DNA of 43,347 nucleotides from Globomyces pollinis-pini. Lineage: Eukaryota > Chytridiomycota > Chytridiomycetes > Rhizophydiales > Globomycetaceae. The stretch's first letter is position 1; every line of letters begins with the position of its first letter. Positions 24,451-33,991 of this stretch are shown here, piece after piece. The position numbers and the translations under genes are program-made. The DNA lies in assembly GCA_025399215.1 (NCBI GenBank), contig MU621233.1:1-43347 (forward strand). The letters are read 5' to 3'. The notes below the pieces were generated by a model. It made no database searches. It saw only the letters and a program-made list of their open reading frames with translations, and had not been told where the DNA came from.

Positions 24451-25473
24451 ATGATTCGATTTGTTGATATTCCGTTTGATTTAATATGCTTAATCTGCAA
24501 TAACTTGCCCTTACACTCATTAATTTTTCTAATGATGACTAACAAAAGAACTTTTGATATGATGTTGAAATATGAAGGATGGAGAAATATTACAATACCA
24601 GAAAGAATCAATCGACCTGATTTGAACAGTGAATCTTTTGCAGCATTCGTATCAAATGCACTATTACCTGCAATGAAGGTCAGATTAAAAACTTTTAGAG
24701 CGCATCGAGATTTAAAAAACCTCCATTTTACAGCACTGAAATATTCAAGAGATTCTCTGCTTTCTCTAGATATCAGAGGAACAAAATTGAGCGAGAAAAC
24801 ATTACTGGAATATTTCACACTGAATTGCTCGTTGGATTGTGATGCTTGTGATGGGATTATTCATGCAAAACATAAACGACCTTTACAGCATTTGGATGTT
24901 TCAAACATGCCATATCTTACAGATATAATTTTGGAAAAAATCAGCATCAAATGTCCCAATATGAAGACTTTAAATCTTTCTCAACTACATAATTACAAAT
25001 TCACAGACTACGGCATTCAAAAGTTTATGCAAGGTGATGGAGGACAGTCGCTTGTTCATTTATCATTTAGTGGATGTCAAGGTTTAACAGATAAAAGTTT
25101 AAATTGGATTGCGAAACGTTGTCAAAACCTCAGATTTTTAGATTGTTCGGGTGCTTTCCATATAAGTAGTGTTGGAGTCAAGAATGTGATTGAATCACTT
25201 GTAAACCTTGAAGAAATCAACATTTCCTATTGCTGGAGAGTAACAGATCACGGATTTTCCTCTATTGGTCGTTCAGGTATGAACAAACAGTTTGGTATGA
25301 CTATCAAAAAAATTGAATTAGATTTCTGCTATCAGATATCTGATATTTCTATCCAACGCATACTTTTTAGCCCATTTATTCAGCATCTTTCCATTAAAAA
25401 TTGTCCATATATTACCGAAGAGATGAAAGAGATTTTACAAATGAAAGGGATTCAAGTACTTGAAGATGATTAA
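24451..25473 (+). CDS. F-box and leucine-rich repeat protein (FBXL/AMN1-like)
   Basis: A single exon encodes 340 residues. The N-terminus (VDIPFDLICLICNNLPLHSL and following) fits an F-box, which would bind Skp1 in an SCF ubiquitin ligase. From about residue 145 there are cysteine-containing LRRs: LVHLSFSGCQGLTDKSLNWI, LRFLDCSGAFHISSVGVKN, LEEINISYCWRVTDHGFSSI, IELDFCYQISDISIQRI and HLSIKNCPYITEEM. This is the FBXL/Grr1/AMN1 repeat style. A short cysteine pair (CSLDCDAC) precedes the LRRs. The specific substrate cannot be told. It is intronless, unlike most neighbours. Confidence 0.82.
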   Translation: MIRFVDIPFDLICLICNNLPLHSLIFLMMTNKRTFDMMLKYEGWRNITIPERINRPDLNSESFAAFVSNALLPAMKVRLKTFRAHRDLKNLHFTALKYSRDSLLSLDIRGTKLSEKTLLEYFTLNCSLDCDACDGIIHAKHKRPLQHLDVSNMPYLTDIILEKISIKCPNMKTLNLSQLHNYKFTDYGIQKFMQGDGGQSLVHLSFSGCQGLTDKSLNWIAKRCQNLRFLDCSGAFHISSVGVKNVIESLVNLEEINISYCWRVTDHGFSSIGRSGMNKQFGMTIKKIELDFCYQISDISIQRILFSPFIQHLSIKNCPYITEEMKEILQMKGIQVLEDD

Positions 25474-25630
25474 CATTTGGACACCAATAAATCCATTGAT
25501 TTCTCCTAGTGTAAAATTGATCATTTCTTGAGTCTATTCGATCCTTTCTCTTTTTTTATAGGAACGTTTCATATTCCTTTTTGAATTAGATTCAAACTTA
25601 TTTAAATTAAATACAAAGAACTGTATTGAA

Positions 25631-26661
25631 ATGCACTATGACAAAAACCAAATCATCCCGGCTTCTGTTGGTGCTGCCTTAACTGCAATCACCAGTATCA
25701 ATTTATTATTAATTCAAGTGACTCCTTTCGATGTCATCAAGAGTAGGATGCAGTTTCAATATGCTTATACTAAACAACCTGGAACACTGGTTTGTTGAAT
25801 TAAATTCATTTTTTTCTAGTCTGGTATGGTCAGTATCGTAAAAAAAGAGGGACTTCCTAGTCTATGGAGAGGATTAACACCTACTTTGTATGTTGAATCT
25901 TTTATTTATTCAAAGAGTATTGTCCATTCCTGCTACCGTTCTTTACTATACTGGATACGAAAATTTAAGAGACGTTTTGAAGACTGAATTGGTTTCTCCA
26001 ACATACGCTGCATTATTTTCTGGAGCTATTGCTCGAAGTATTGCCGTTGTATTTATTTCACCAATGGAAATGATACGGTTTGTTTATTATTCTAATGATG
26101 ACCTAGAACAAGAGTACAGGTAGGAAAAGCCCCATTGAGAATGATTTTAAAAGATGTAAAGTATATGATGCGCGTAAGAGTGAATGGTTAACATCAGGAA
26201 CAAGGAATATCAAGTTTATGGAGGGGTTTAACTCCAACACTCTTACGAGATGCACCATTCTCTGCATTTTATTGGGTATCGTTCGAGACCATGAAGGAGA
26301 AGATGTTTTTATCATATCCTAATCGTTCTTACCAAATGGATCTTGGGATATCGTTTATATCCGGATCAGTTTCTGGAATGGTATCACTATCACTTTAACG
26401 CGTTTAGCTTGCAGCATTTCTAACCCATCCGTTTGATGTTGTGAAAACGATTAATCAAGCATCAAAAGGAGAGTCTGTTGGTGTTGTTGAAATATTCAAA
26501 CATATATATGGCGCAAGAGGTTTATCGGGGCTATATGCAGGATTGATACCCCGAATTGCAAAAGTCGCTCCAGGTTGCGGCATTATGATATCCAGTATAT
26601 ACTTCAACTCACTAATTATGTAGCATATGAAGTAGGTAAACGCTACCTTCAAGATGATTGA
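25631..26661 (+). CDS. mitochondrial carrier, Mtm1/SLC25A39-40 type
   Basis: Eight exons give 273 residues. Introns are 24, 30, 28, 29, 42, 27 and 29 nt. Three carrier repeats are visible from their PxD/ExxK/R signatures: MTPFDVIKSRMQ, SPMEMIRTRVQ and HPFDVVKT. GLPSLWRGLTPTL, GISSLWRGLTPTLLRDAPFS and GLSGLYAGLIPRIAKVAPGC close the repeats. The LRDAPFSAFYW and RIAKVAPGCGIMIS segments fit the Mtm1/SLC25A39/40 branch, whose animal members supply glutathione to mitochondria and whose yeast member affects manganese/iron handling. The first intron (25695-25718) is 24 nt with no stop, so a naive reading would insert eight residues inside helix 1. Confidence 0.87.
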
Positions 26662-26763
26662 CACTCATTTTACTTATTATATTTATATATTCCTTATACA
26701 AAATAAACGCATAGTTCATTCACATAAGAAACTCTTACCAAAACTTTATTTTTTTATTTTTGC

Positions 26764-28098
26764 ATGGATGTGGAAGCAATCAAGGAATGGGATGAATGGA
26801 GAATAGTGCAAGAAGAAATCTTATTCCTTCAACTTACTCATACATCAGGTTCTAAATTGGATACGATGCTCAAGCGTTTTCACTTGATTGAAGAGAATCT
26901 GAAAATCGCTTTACAGAAACTCATTTGTATTGATTTAGAACTACTAAATCGACACTGCAATGAACTACAAGTGGTTTTAGAATCATTGAAGTACAGTTCA
27001 ACCTTACAGGAGATAACATTATGCACCCCGTCCGTTGCAATTCACGATTTATTAAACACCACTAAGAATTTAAATGCAGTAAATTCAACGATGAATCAAC
27101 TGGATGGTTTGTTTACCATTGAAGATGTGGATTTAAGCTGGACGATAAACGTTAGACACTTTTCACTGGCTGGTGAATCTCTCACCAAAGCCTTTTTGAA
27201 CTTGCCATCTACCCTAGTGTCCCTTTCTTTATGCTTTTCATTTATTCAAGATGAAGATGCTGCAATTTTAGAAGATTATTTAGCCCGAAATCATATTATT
27301 CAATCACTCAAGCTTGTAATTCTAGGAAATAACGTTGATTCATATCCAGTTGAAAGAATTTTACATTCCCTTTGCAATCACACTAGTTTGAAAAGACTTG
27401 AACTCAAGATAGACGCCATTTCTCCCATCAGTTTAAATCACCTAGCAACAATTTTAAAGTCAAACCAGGATTTAAGTGTCCTTTCTATCGTCGATTCACG
27501 AATCACCAGTTTTTATAAGCTAAAAGATGTTCTGGTTGGACATCATTCACTTGATCATTTGACGTTAGATTACATGTCAACTCATTCCAATGATTTGTGC
27601 CATGTATTGGACAAGTGTAGAAACTTAAGAAAACTAGAATTAGAGGCAACCAAAGTTATATCTATTGAACCTTTAATGAACATACTTCAGATATTAGAAT
27701 CAAATCCTACCTTGGAGCATGTATGGATTCCAAAATATTCAGTTGCACCTAGAAAGAGATTTGAATTGATTAGATTTTACACTCAATTGAATCCGATGAA
27801 TCCATTATTTGAAGTGAATATAATCCCACAACGGATAGAATATCTGGAAATATTGCAGAATCAAACCAGGAGAATTTCAAGTATTTTTAACTACAGATGG
27901 TTGATTCTATTTCCCCATGTTTCGTTTGAAGTCTACAATTTAATTCTTCACGAATGCATGAGCATTAATGATAGTAACATTCTGGCCAATGTTTTGTCTG
28001 ATCGAAACTCAATTGGTTTAATTGCCAGTACGAAAGATTTTAACCAAGGAGAACTGATCCGACGTTGTTTCCGTTGGTTACATATGAACAAACACTAG
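26764..28098 (+). CDS. leucine-rich repeat-like protein, function unknown
   Basis: A single exon encodes 444 residues. There is no signal peptide or membrane segment. Residues about 130-330 have degenerate ribonuclease-inhibitor-like LRRs, for example TLVSLSLCFSFIQDEDAAIL, IIQSLKLVILGNN, SLKRLELKIDAISPISLNHL, LDHLTLDYMSTHSNDL and LRKLELEATKVISIEPLMNI. The N-terminal 100 residues are helical. The C-terminus contains no recognised domain. It may be a scaffold or ubiquitin-ligase adaptor like many fungal LRR proteins, but no F-box is visible. It lies 103 bp downstream of the carrier gene on the same strand. Confidence 0.75.
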   Translation: MDVEAIKEWDEWRIVQEEILFLQLTHTSGSKLDTMLKRFHLIEENLKIALQKLICIDLELLNRHCNELQVVLESLKYSSTLQEITLCTPSVAIHDLLNTTKNLNAVNSTMNQLDGLFTIEDVDLSWTINVRHFSLAGESLTKAFLNLPSTLVSLSLCFSFIQDEDAAILEDYLARNHIIQSLKLVILGNNVDSYPVERILHSLCNHTSLKRLELKIDAISPISLNHLATILKSNQDLSVLSIVDSRITSFYKLKDVLVGHHSLDHLTLDYMSTHSNDLCHVLDKCRNLRKLELEATKVISIEPLMNILQILESNPTLEHVWIPKYSVAPRKRFELIRFYTQLNPMNPLFEVNIIPQRIEYLEILQNQTRRISSIFNYRWLILFPHVSFEVYNLILHECMSINDSNILANVLSDRNSIGLIASTKDFNQGELIRRCFRWLHMNKH

Positions 28099-28250
28099 CA
28101 TTTCCGGATCTAGCAATCTGATCGCTAACTAGAATTGTGTACGATTCGTTTTAGAGTCATTGATCAACATAATAAAGTCCAATGTAAAGTCATTTTAGAT
28201 TCGGTGTTTTGTCCGGTATTCACTTTCACTTTTGACGGAACAACTTGGAA

Positions 28251-30752
28251 ATGACGGAGAATATAAGCGTTTTCGTTAGGATTCGACCACTATTAGAAAG
28301 CGAAAAGCAAAAGAAGATCAGAAGGCAGTCGATGCTTACCTTGGATACACCATTAGAAGATTCAACCATATCTGTTTTGGATAGTAAAACGTTATCCTTT
28401 GGTATGATAAATGTTCACTATATTAATGACCAATAGATCCAAGGAAGAGGAAGGGTGATAAGAAGCACTTTTGTTTTGATTCAGTGTTGGGTGAAGCGGC
28501 CTCTCAGAAGGATGTTTTTGAAGCAACTACAAAACCATTGTTGACTCATGTACTCGATGGGTATCATGCCACAGTATTTGCTTACGGAGCGACTGGTATG
28601 ATTTTAGTTGAACATATTTAACTTTAAAGGATGTGGTAAAACACATACAATTACAGGTATTGATCAAGTTGTAACCTTCAGGTACAGAGCAGGATCCTGG
28701 CATAATTTTCCAAACTATGCACGAATTATTTAGTTTGATAGACCAAATGGCTTCTACAACAGTATTTGAAATCACATTATCCTTCCTAGAAGTGTATAAT
28801 GAAACAATTAGGTATTTCCCTTCTCAACTCAATGTCAGAGATCTATTCACAAAATCTTCAAAGTCTTTGGATATTAGAGAAGATGATTCAAGAGTCATTG
28901 TGGCAGGTTTATCAGAGCATGTACCAAAAAATGTTGATCATGTCATGAAACTTTTGATTCAAGGAAATGAAAACAGAACAAAAGCATATACGGCAGCTAA
29001 TGCAGCTAGTTCAAGATCTCATGCCGTTTTGCAAATTCATATAAAGCAACGAAACAAATCGTATGAAAATGACCAAATCAAAATCGCGACGTTGAGTATA
29101 ATCGATTTGGCGGGGAGTGAAAGAGCTTCAGCAACGCTGAATAAAGGAGAGAGACTACATGTAGAATATTACAATTAATGGAAATTAGGAAGGTGCAAAT
29201 ATTAATCGATCGCTTCTCGCCCTTGGAAATTGTATCAATGCATTGTGCTCTGAAAAAATCAATCATGTACCATTTAGGTATCATAGGTCTGTTGATTAAC
29301 TTTTAGGAACTCAAAATTGACCAGACTTCTGAAGCATTCTTTATCTGGAAATTGCAAAGGTGGGTCTTACCAATGCTGATCAATAGTTGTCATGATAGCG
29401 AATGTCAGTCCAGCCATCCAGCATAGCGAAGAAACACACAATACTTTAAAGTATGCAAATAGGGCAAAGGATATCAAAACTAAGTTGACACAGAATACTG
29501 TAAGAAATGAAGATTTTATTAATTCCTTAAGATTGACGTGGGAACTCATGTTGCACAATACCCTAAACTTATTGAAGCTCTGCGAGCAGAAATTGTAAGA
29601 CTGAAATTGGTAGATGATGAGAGGCGAAATTCTACAGCAGGAGAATCCGCTCAGTTTGAGAATATTTTACAACAATGTATTGACAAATCAACTATATTAC
29701 AGAACAAACTGCAAGAGAAACGAATTGAGCATCAAAAGCTTGAGATGGATGTAGCTCTAAACGATTATCGAATAGAAAATTTGAAAACTTTATTGTTAGC
29801 TATTACAAATGGAACAAAGTTGGAGGAACGTCGATCTCTAAATGAAGCTATTCTAGAAATGAATCAAGTTTTAGACGATCTACATGGAGGGAATACAACT
29901 ATGTTACACAACATTGATCAATGTAAACAGTCCATTGAACGATACGAAGCAAAACTCACCAAACTGTATAATGCACATGATTCTGCTGATTTCAAAGCCA
30001 GATTTAACATTGCTATGCTAAGTGGTACTCTTAAAAGAGAAACAGCATGTTTGGAATTAGAAAAAAACTATTTGAATGTTATACAAAGCAAGACGTCGGA
30101 AGAGAATACCAAACTTGTGCAAATTAATTTACAATTCTTTCAAACTCTTTTGAAAATCAAAGATAAAGCCAGCACAGCTAACCTTGCACAACTGTTGAAA
30201 CTTTATGCCAGTACTCTATCGGGGTCTGACAATGACTTGCCAATCGAACATTTCGTGACATATGATTCCTGTACAGAAGATGAAGCATCTGACATGGAAT
30301 CTGACTTTAATGGACGACAGGATATGGAACCGTTGCAGAACACGGAAAATTTCAACTCTTTATTATCCAATCTTGAAGTACAGTATGATCGTAACTCACC
30401 ATTTCTATCACGTAATGACTCCTACACTTTAAAGCCTGAATTGCGTATGGAAGTTGATAACATTTCAAATGATGGAACTTTGTTAGACACCGCAGTGAAA
30501 GTCAAGGATAATTGTCATACACCAAAACAAAAAATACATTCGGATGAAGATCAAGAGGCAACACCTGTACAACGAAAACGTACAAAAAAGGCTAAAACAC
30601 CATGTCGCAGTGTAAAAAAGACTCCAAGAAGAAAACCACGTATGTCATTGATTCCAGTGTTAAGACCTTCATCTTCTGTCGTTAATCCTGTTAATCCTCC
30701 GGTGTTGATGAATCTAAGAAGTAGGATAAAGGGAGAAGGAAAGTCAGGTTAA
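28251..30752 (+). CDS. kinesin-8 family motor protein
   Basis: Nine exons with eight introns (25-35 nt) give 754 residues. The motor domain spans about residues 1-345: ISVFVRIRPL, GATGCGKT (P-loop at about 101-108), NAASSRSHAV (switch I), IDLAGSERAS (switch II), INRSLLALGNCINAL and EETHNTLKYANRAKDIK. The neck NTIDVGTHVAQYPKLIEALR matches kinesin-8 (Kip3, Klp5/6, KIF18), plus-end-directed motors that shorten microtubules and position the spindle. A coiled coil follows, then a basic tail (RKRTKKAKTPCRSVKKTPRR) suited to a second microtubule-binding or nuclear targeting site. One intron (28812-28838) is 27 nt, stopless and a multiple of three. Confidence 0.92.
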
Positions 30753-30876
30753 TAAATATAAAATCCACAAATGATGCTGTCCAATGACCGTATTTCAAGT
30801 CCAGATCTACGTTCAAATGAATTACTAAGTCCTAGCTATAACTTTGTGTTTCACAATCATTTTTTCTTTTGAATTC

Positions 30877-32009
30877 ATGTTTCGCCTTGTTCGAATGATA
30901 AAACCAAAGTCCAAATTAACCAAACAACAACAGGAATTAGTCAAACAATTTGCAACGTTAACAGGTAATTTCCCTTAAAAAACTGAATGAGAATCAGCGA
31001 ATGATTATGTGGAAGTCGCTCCATCTTCAACATTTGGGGATGTTTTACAATCATTATTATCAGTTCCATCTGTAGATGATTTCTTGGATCCCAATGAAGG
31101 TACTAAGGTTCAACAAGAATATCGTAAAAAGTATGAGGAAAAATTACAGAAAGCTGCTGGAGAGTATGGATTTCCATTTATTTTATTTTGTTAGGAAGGG
31201 ATTTAAAGATGTTGAAGATATGCTGAAAAAGAAACAGAAGGATGATCAGGAGAGAGAAAAGAAATTGGCAAAGGAAGCAGAGGAATTACAAAATCAGAAG
31301 AATTCAAATCCTTCCAATCCAGAGAATGATAAGAATAAAAATACAAAACCAAATAGAAAGTCTGATGTACCCTCTTATACAAAAAGCTTGGATGAAATCG
31401 TCAAACTTGACTTATTGGTCAATGAGACATCAGAAAAAATTGGTCAGATTTGGAATGCTTATCATTTTGTAAGAAAAGGTGTTAGTGCTGCATTAGATGC
31501 TGAATTTTACGATAAACTACATGCTAGAAGTGTGAAATATCCAATGGTATACCTTGAATGGCTTAATTGTAGTTTGTTTTGCCTTTACCACACGAAACTG
31601 AAGGATTCGAAATGTATCTCTTGCAATTTCAGGTAGGCCCCTTCATTACTTTATCCATATTATTTTGCGATTTTGTTTTATTTGCTACAATTGACTAACT
31701 GTTTAGGGTCACCAAGTATATTTCACACCATTGCTTGAATATCAGTTGAACAAGGAGAATGCCAGACCATCATTCTCAATGACATTTTATACAGACTTAA
31801 AAGAGTCTAAAAAGATTGTTTTAATGGTTGGTGAATTATCTGGAAATGGGACACTTACTTTGCCACAAGCTCAACATTTGGTTTATCAAATCCAATTGTT
31901 CTATGTACTTGGCAGTGATATACACAAGAAACAAGTTGAAAAGTTCTGGAATGATCCAGCCAATTTTGATTATAATGAATTGATTGAGTCACTAAATACT
32001 CTCCAATAA
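30877..32009 (+). CDS. ATP11: Atp11 (ATPAF1) F1-ATPase assembly chaperone
   Basis: Five exons (introns 33, 31, 26 and 74 nt) give 322 residues. The N-terminus MFRLVRMIKPKSKLTKQQQ is basic and fits a mitochondrial presequence. A charged coiled segment rich in K/E follows at about 90-140. The Atp11 core is clear: LDEIVKLDLLVNETSEKIGQ, then IWNAYHFVRKGVSAALDAEF, YPMFVLPLPHETEGFEMYLL, VYFTPLLEYQLNKENARPS and ELSGNGTLTLPQAQHLVYQ. Atp11 binds free F1 beta subunits in the matrix before the alpha/beta hexamer forms. The 74-nt last intron is longer than usual here. It converges on Yae1, 174 bp between stops. Confidence 0.94.
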
Positions 32010-32183
32010 ATATTCTATTCTTCGATTATCACATTAAATGCTCCCATTCAAGATTGATTAACAAAAAGAAATAGATTTGGATAGAAAACAGATTTAGATG
32101 TGCTGGTACAATGCGAATTTATTAGTCTGAACTGGTACTTGATGAGTTTTGGCATTCCGCAAATTCAGGCCAATGAGATGATT

Positions 32184-32635
32184 TTACATATACGAGAAAT
32201 TGTACTTTTCACATAATGATTTGAAGGCATTCGTGATATCGCTAACCATTTCAATCTCATGTGTATTTTCTTTCAAGCAAGAGTTGGAAAATACAGTGTC
32301 CCATTTTAGGTCATGAATCTTTTCTGCAAGTGTATTGGCATCAGTTGCATTTGGATAAAAATGTACAAGACATCTAGGATTAAAAGGTTAAATCGATACT
32401 CTAGGATACCACGCATTCTACCCAGTTCTCTTGCGATAATTGCTGCAGATTCATATCCATCATCAAATCCCCTCTGTATGTGAGCATCCTTTCCTTCCAC
32501 CAAACCCTCAGTGTACCTTCAAATGAACTAGAATAAACCAAACCCTAATGTTCCATGAGTATCCTGCAGTCTATTCCAGTTCCTTTCTGCCATCTTTCGG
32601 TCATAATCCCCATCATCCGATTCCCAATCACTCAT
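32184..32635 (-). CDS. YAE1: Yae1-like adaptor for Fe-S protein maturation
   Basis: Three exons (introns 27 and 26 nt) give 132 residues starting MSDWESDDGDYDRKMAERNW. The defining GX3-type repeats are GYTEGLVEGKDAHIQRGFDD followed by GYESAAIIARELGRMRG. The preceding WNRLQDTHGTLGY matches Yae1 (ELxRLxxxHxxxGYxDG). In yeast, Yae1 with Lto1 recruits the cytosolic Fe-S targeting complex to the ribosome recycling factor Rli1/ABCE1. The ATG at 32635 is preferred over the later one at 32593 because the acidic N-terminus is conserved in the family. It is divergent from eS27; only 87 bp separate the start codons. Confidence 0.85.
32541..32548 (+). promoter_or_regulatory. Tbf1-type octamer AACCCTAA near the Yae1/eS27 promoter
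   Basis: This matches ARCCCTAA, the yeast Tbf1 site. It falls in the first Yae1 intron, about 175 bp upstream of the eS27 start codon. Three further matches in the window lie at 231-238, 9804-9811 (reverse) and 33316-33323. Site function is inferred only. Confidence 0.3.
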
Positions 32636-32722
32636 TTTCTTTCTGTAAAGTTTTATTGAATTGGACGGTGTGGCGTTACTGTTTTTTGAAATTCCAAAGT
32701 GAAAATTTCTTCACATTCAATC

Positions 32723-33210
32723 ATGACTGTAAGTATTACCACCATCACAAACAATGATTTTATTTTTACTGGAGCATCCAAAGCTTTTGTTTTTCACCCA
32801 TTTGAAGTATCATTTTGGAATGGATGGATGGATTGATGGATTTTATTTTAATTTTATTGGAAACTTATTGGATGCTCTATCTACTCTTATTTTCTCCCTT
32901 TTATTCAGACCAATTTCTAATTTCATTAGCTCGCTGTTGATCTTCTCAACCCGCTCGAAGCTACCGAACGCAGCTCCCACAAACTCAAGCGATTAGTTCA
33001 ATCCCCTAACTCATTCTTCATGGATGTCAAGTGCTCTGGATGTATTAACATCACCACCGTCTTCTCCCATGCTCAAACTGTAGTCCTTTGCAATGGTTGC
33101 ACCACCGTTCTTTGTCAACCAACCGGTGGTAAAGCTCGTCTCACTGGTAATTGTACTTAATAACTAACATTATTTTAGAAGGATGTTCTTTCCGCAAGAA
33201 GTCTGCTTAG
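32723..33210 (+). CDS. RPS27: 40S ribosomal protein eS27
   Basis: The 84-residue product is assembled from three exons: two codons (Met-Thr), then 32930-33147 approximately, then the final exon. It reads [38 protein letters not shown] and [16 protein letters not shown]. The zinc finger is C-x2-C-x14-C-x2-C (CSGC and CNGC). The first intron is 201 nt (32729-32929) and starts right after the second codon; the second is 32 nt with a near-consensus AACTAAC branch site. A long 5'-end intron is the usual arrangement in fungal ribosomal protein genes. Confidence 0.96.
32729..32929 (+). other. 201-nt intron of eS27, longest in the window
   Basis: It starts GTAAGT and ends ATTAG, directly after the second codon. 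It is several times longer than the 24-35 nt norm here. It holds a GGATGGATGGATTGATGGA stretch (about 32820-32840) and long T-rich runs. I found no box C/D or other snoRNA signature inside. Confidence 0.85.
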
Positions 33211-33311
33211 ATTAAGTAAATAAGGAATAGTTATTGCTTTGTAATATATCCATATTGCACTTGCACGTTATTTCTACTGTCGTATTTCTGAAGTTAAATT
33301 TTAATTTATAT

Positions 33312-33482
33312 CTCGAGCCCTAAGCCGGCGTCGTTTCCTTTCTTTGGAACTGAACGTGACTAGGTATAGCTCGTAAATTACACTGTTCGAGCGCGCCCAT
33401 TGTTGGCAGCGATCTTACAGTGAATCATGTCTGGTTACCTTGGATTCATTGAAAAGTGTAGCCCTGAATGATTCATACATTT
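33312..33482 (+). ncRNA. candidate structured ncRNA with box H/ACA-like layout
   Basis: This GC-richer patch has no ORF. The 5' hairpin pairs CGAGC (33314-33318) with GCTCG (33369-33373), CCTA with TAGG (33361-33364), and GTTCC-type bases with GGAAC (33346-33350). One base after it is AAATTA (33375-33380), which fits the H-box pattern ANANNA. The 3' part has CACTGT (33381-33386) with ACAGTG (33417-33422) and an 8-bp stem TGAATCAT (33421-33428) with ATGATTCA (33468-33475). ACA follows at 33477-33479, then a T run. This is the order hairpin, H box, hairpin, ACA of H/ACA snoRNAs. The 3' domain is larger than usual, and no target is identified. Confidence 0.45.
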
Positions 33483-33550
33483 TTATAAATGAGTTATTTT
33501 AATGGACAGATGAGTTTTATTTTTAGTTAAACCTGACTGATTGAACATTC

Positions 33551-33991
33551 TCACTTTTCTGCGAGTACCTTCAGGTTTTTGGAACAGGTTTCTAAAGCGA
33601 CCACCACAGTTGATCGTAATAGAGTTTTATAAAGAAGTGCAGCATAGCCCTCCCATCGAACCCCCATAGTAAATGCGACAGATTCTACATTAGAACTGGA
33701 TGGTTCTATTTTCCAATACCAGTGTGCAGTAGCACCTGGATGGTTTGTGATGTATTGAAAATACGAGTTCGTTTTTAAACCTTTGACCACAAAATCGAAC
33801 TCTCTCCCGTTTGCCATGAATAATCTTCCACCTTTATCTTCCAAGTTATTCTTGTCAATTGGTTCATGAAATTTGACAGATTTAATATCCGTATCCCAAA
33901 CATGCCATTCGTTTGGAGTGACCATAAATTCCCAAACAGATTCTTTGGTAGCAACCATATCAATCGTAAAATATTCATCCCATTCAAACAT
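33551..33991 (-). CDS. SRPBCC (START-like, polyketide cyclase type) protein
   Basis: A single exon encodes 146 residues. The helix-grip fold pattern is visible: IDMVATKESVWEFMVTPNEW, VWDTDIKSVKFHEP, GGRLFMANGREFDFVV, HWYWKIEPSSSNVESV and a long C-terminal helix RSTVVVALETCSKNLKVLAE. This fits the polyketide_cyc2 group, which binds small hydrophobic ligands in a central cavity. There is no signal peptide. Such stand-alone proteins are common in bacteria and scattered in fungi, so transfer is possible but not shown; base use looks like its neighbours. Ligand and role are unknown. Confidence 0.75.
   Translation of the reverse strand: MFEWDEYFTIDMVATKESVWEFMVTPNEWHVWDTDIKSVKFHEPIDKNNLEDKGGRLFMANGREFDFVVKGLKTNSYFQYITNHPGATAHWYWKIEPSSSNVESVAFTMGVRWEGYAALLYKTLLRSTVVVALETCSKNLKVLAEK

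Noticed and set aside
1292..32009. Frameshifted pseudogenes (CutC, GRHPR, Pho85-type CDK, carrier).
   Set aside because: Every break coincides with a GT..AG pair, and removing these gives full-length frames with all catalytic motifs.
32729..32929. A snoRNA hosted in the eS27 intron.
   Set aside because: A TGATGG stretch resembles a C box, but no CTGA D box follows and no H/ACA layout is visible.
33316..33323. Telomeric repeat remnant (CCCTAA).
   Set aside because: Only single octamers occur in the window, never tandem arrays, so there is no interstitial telomere tract.
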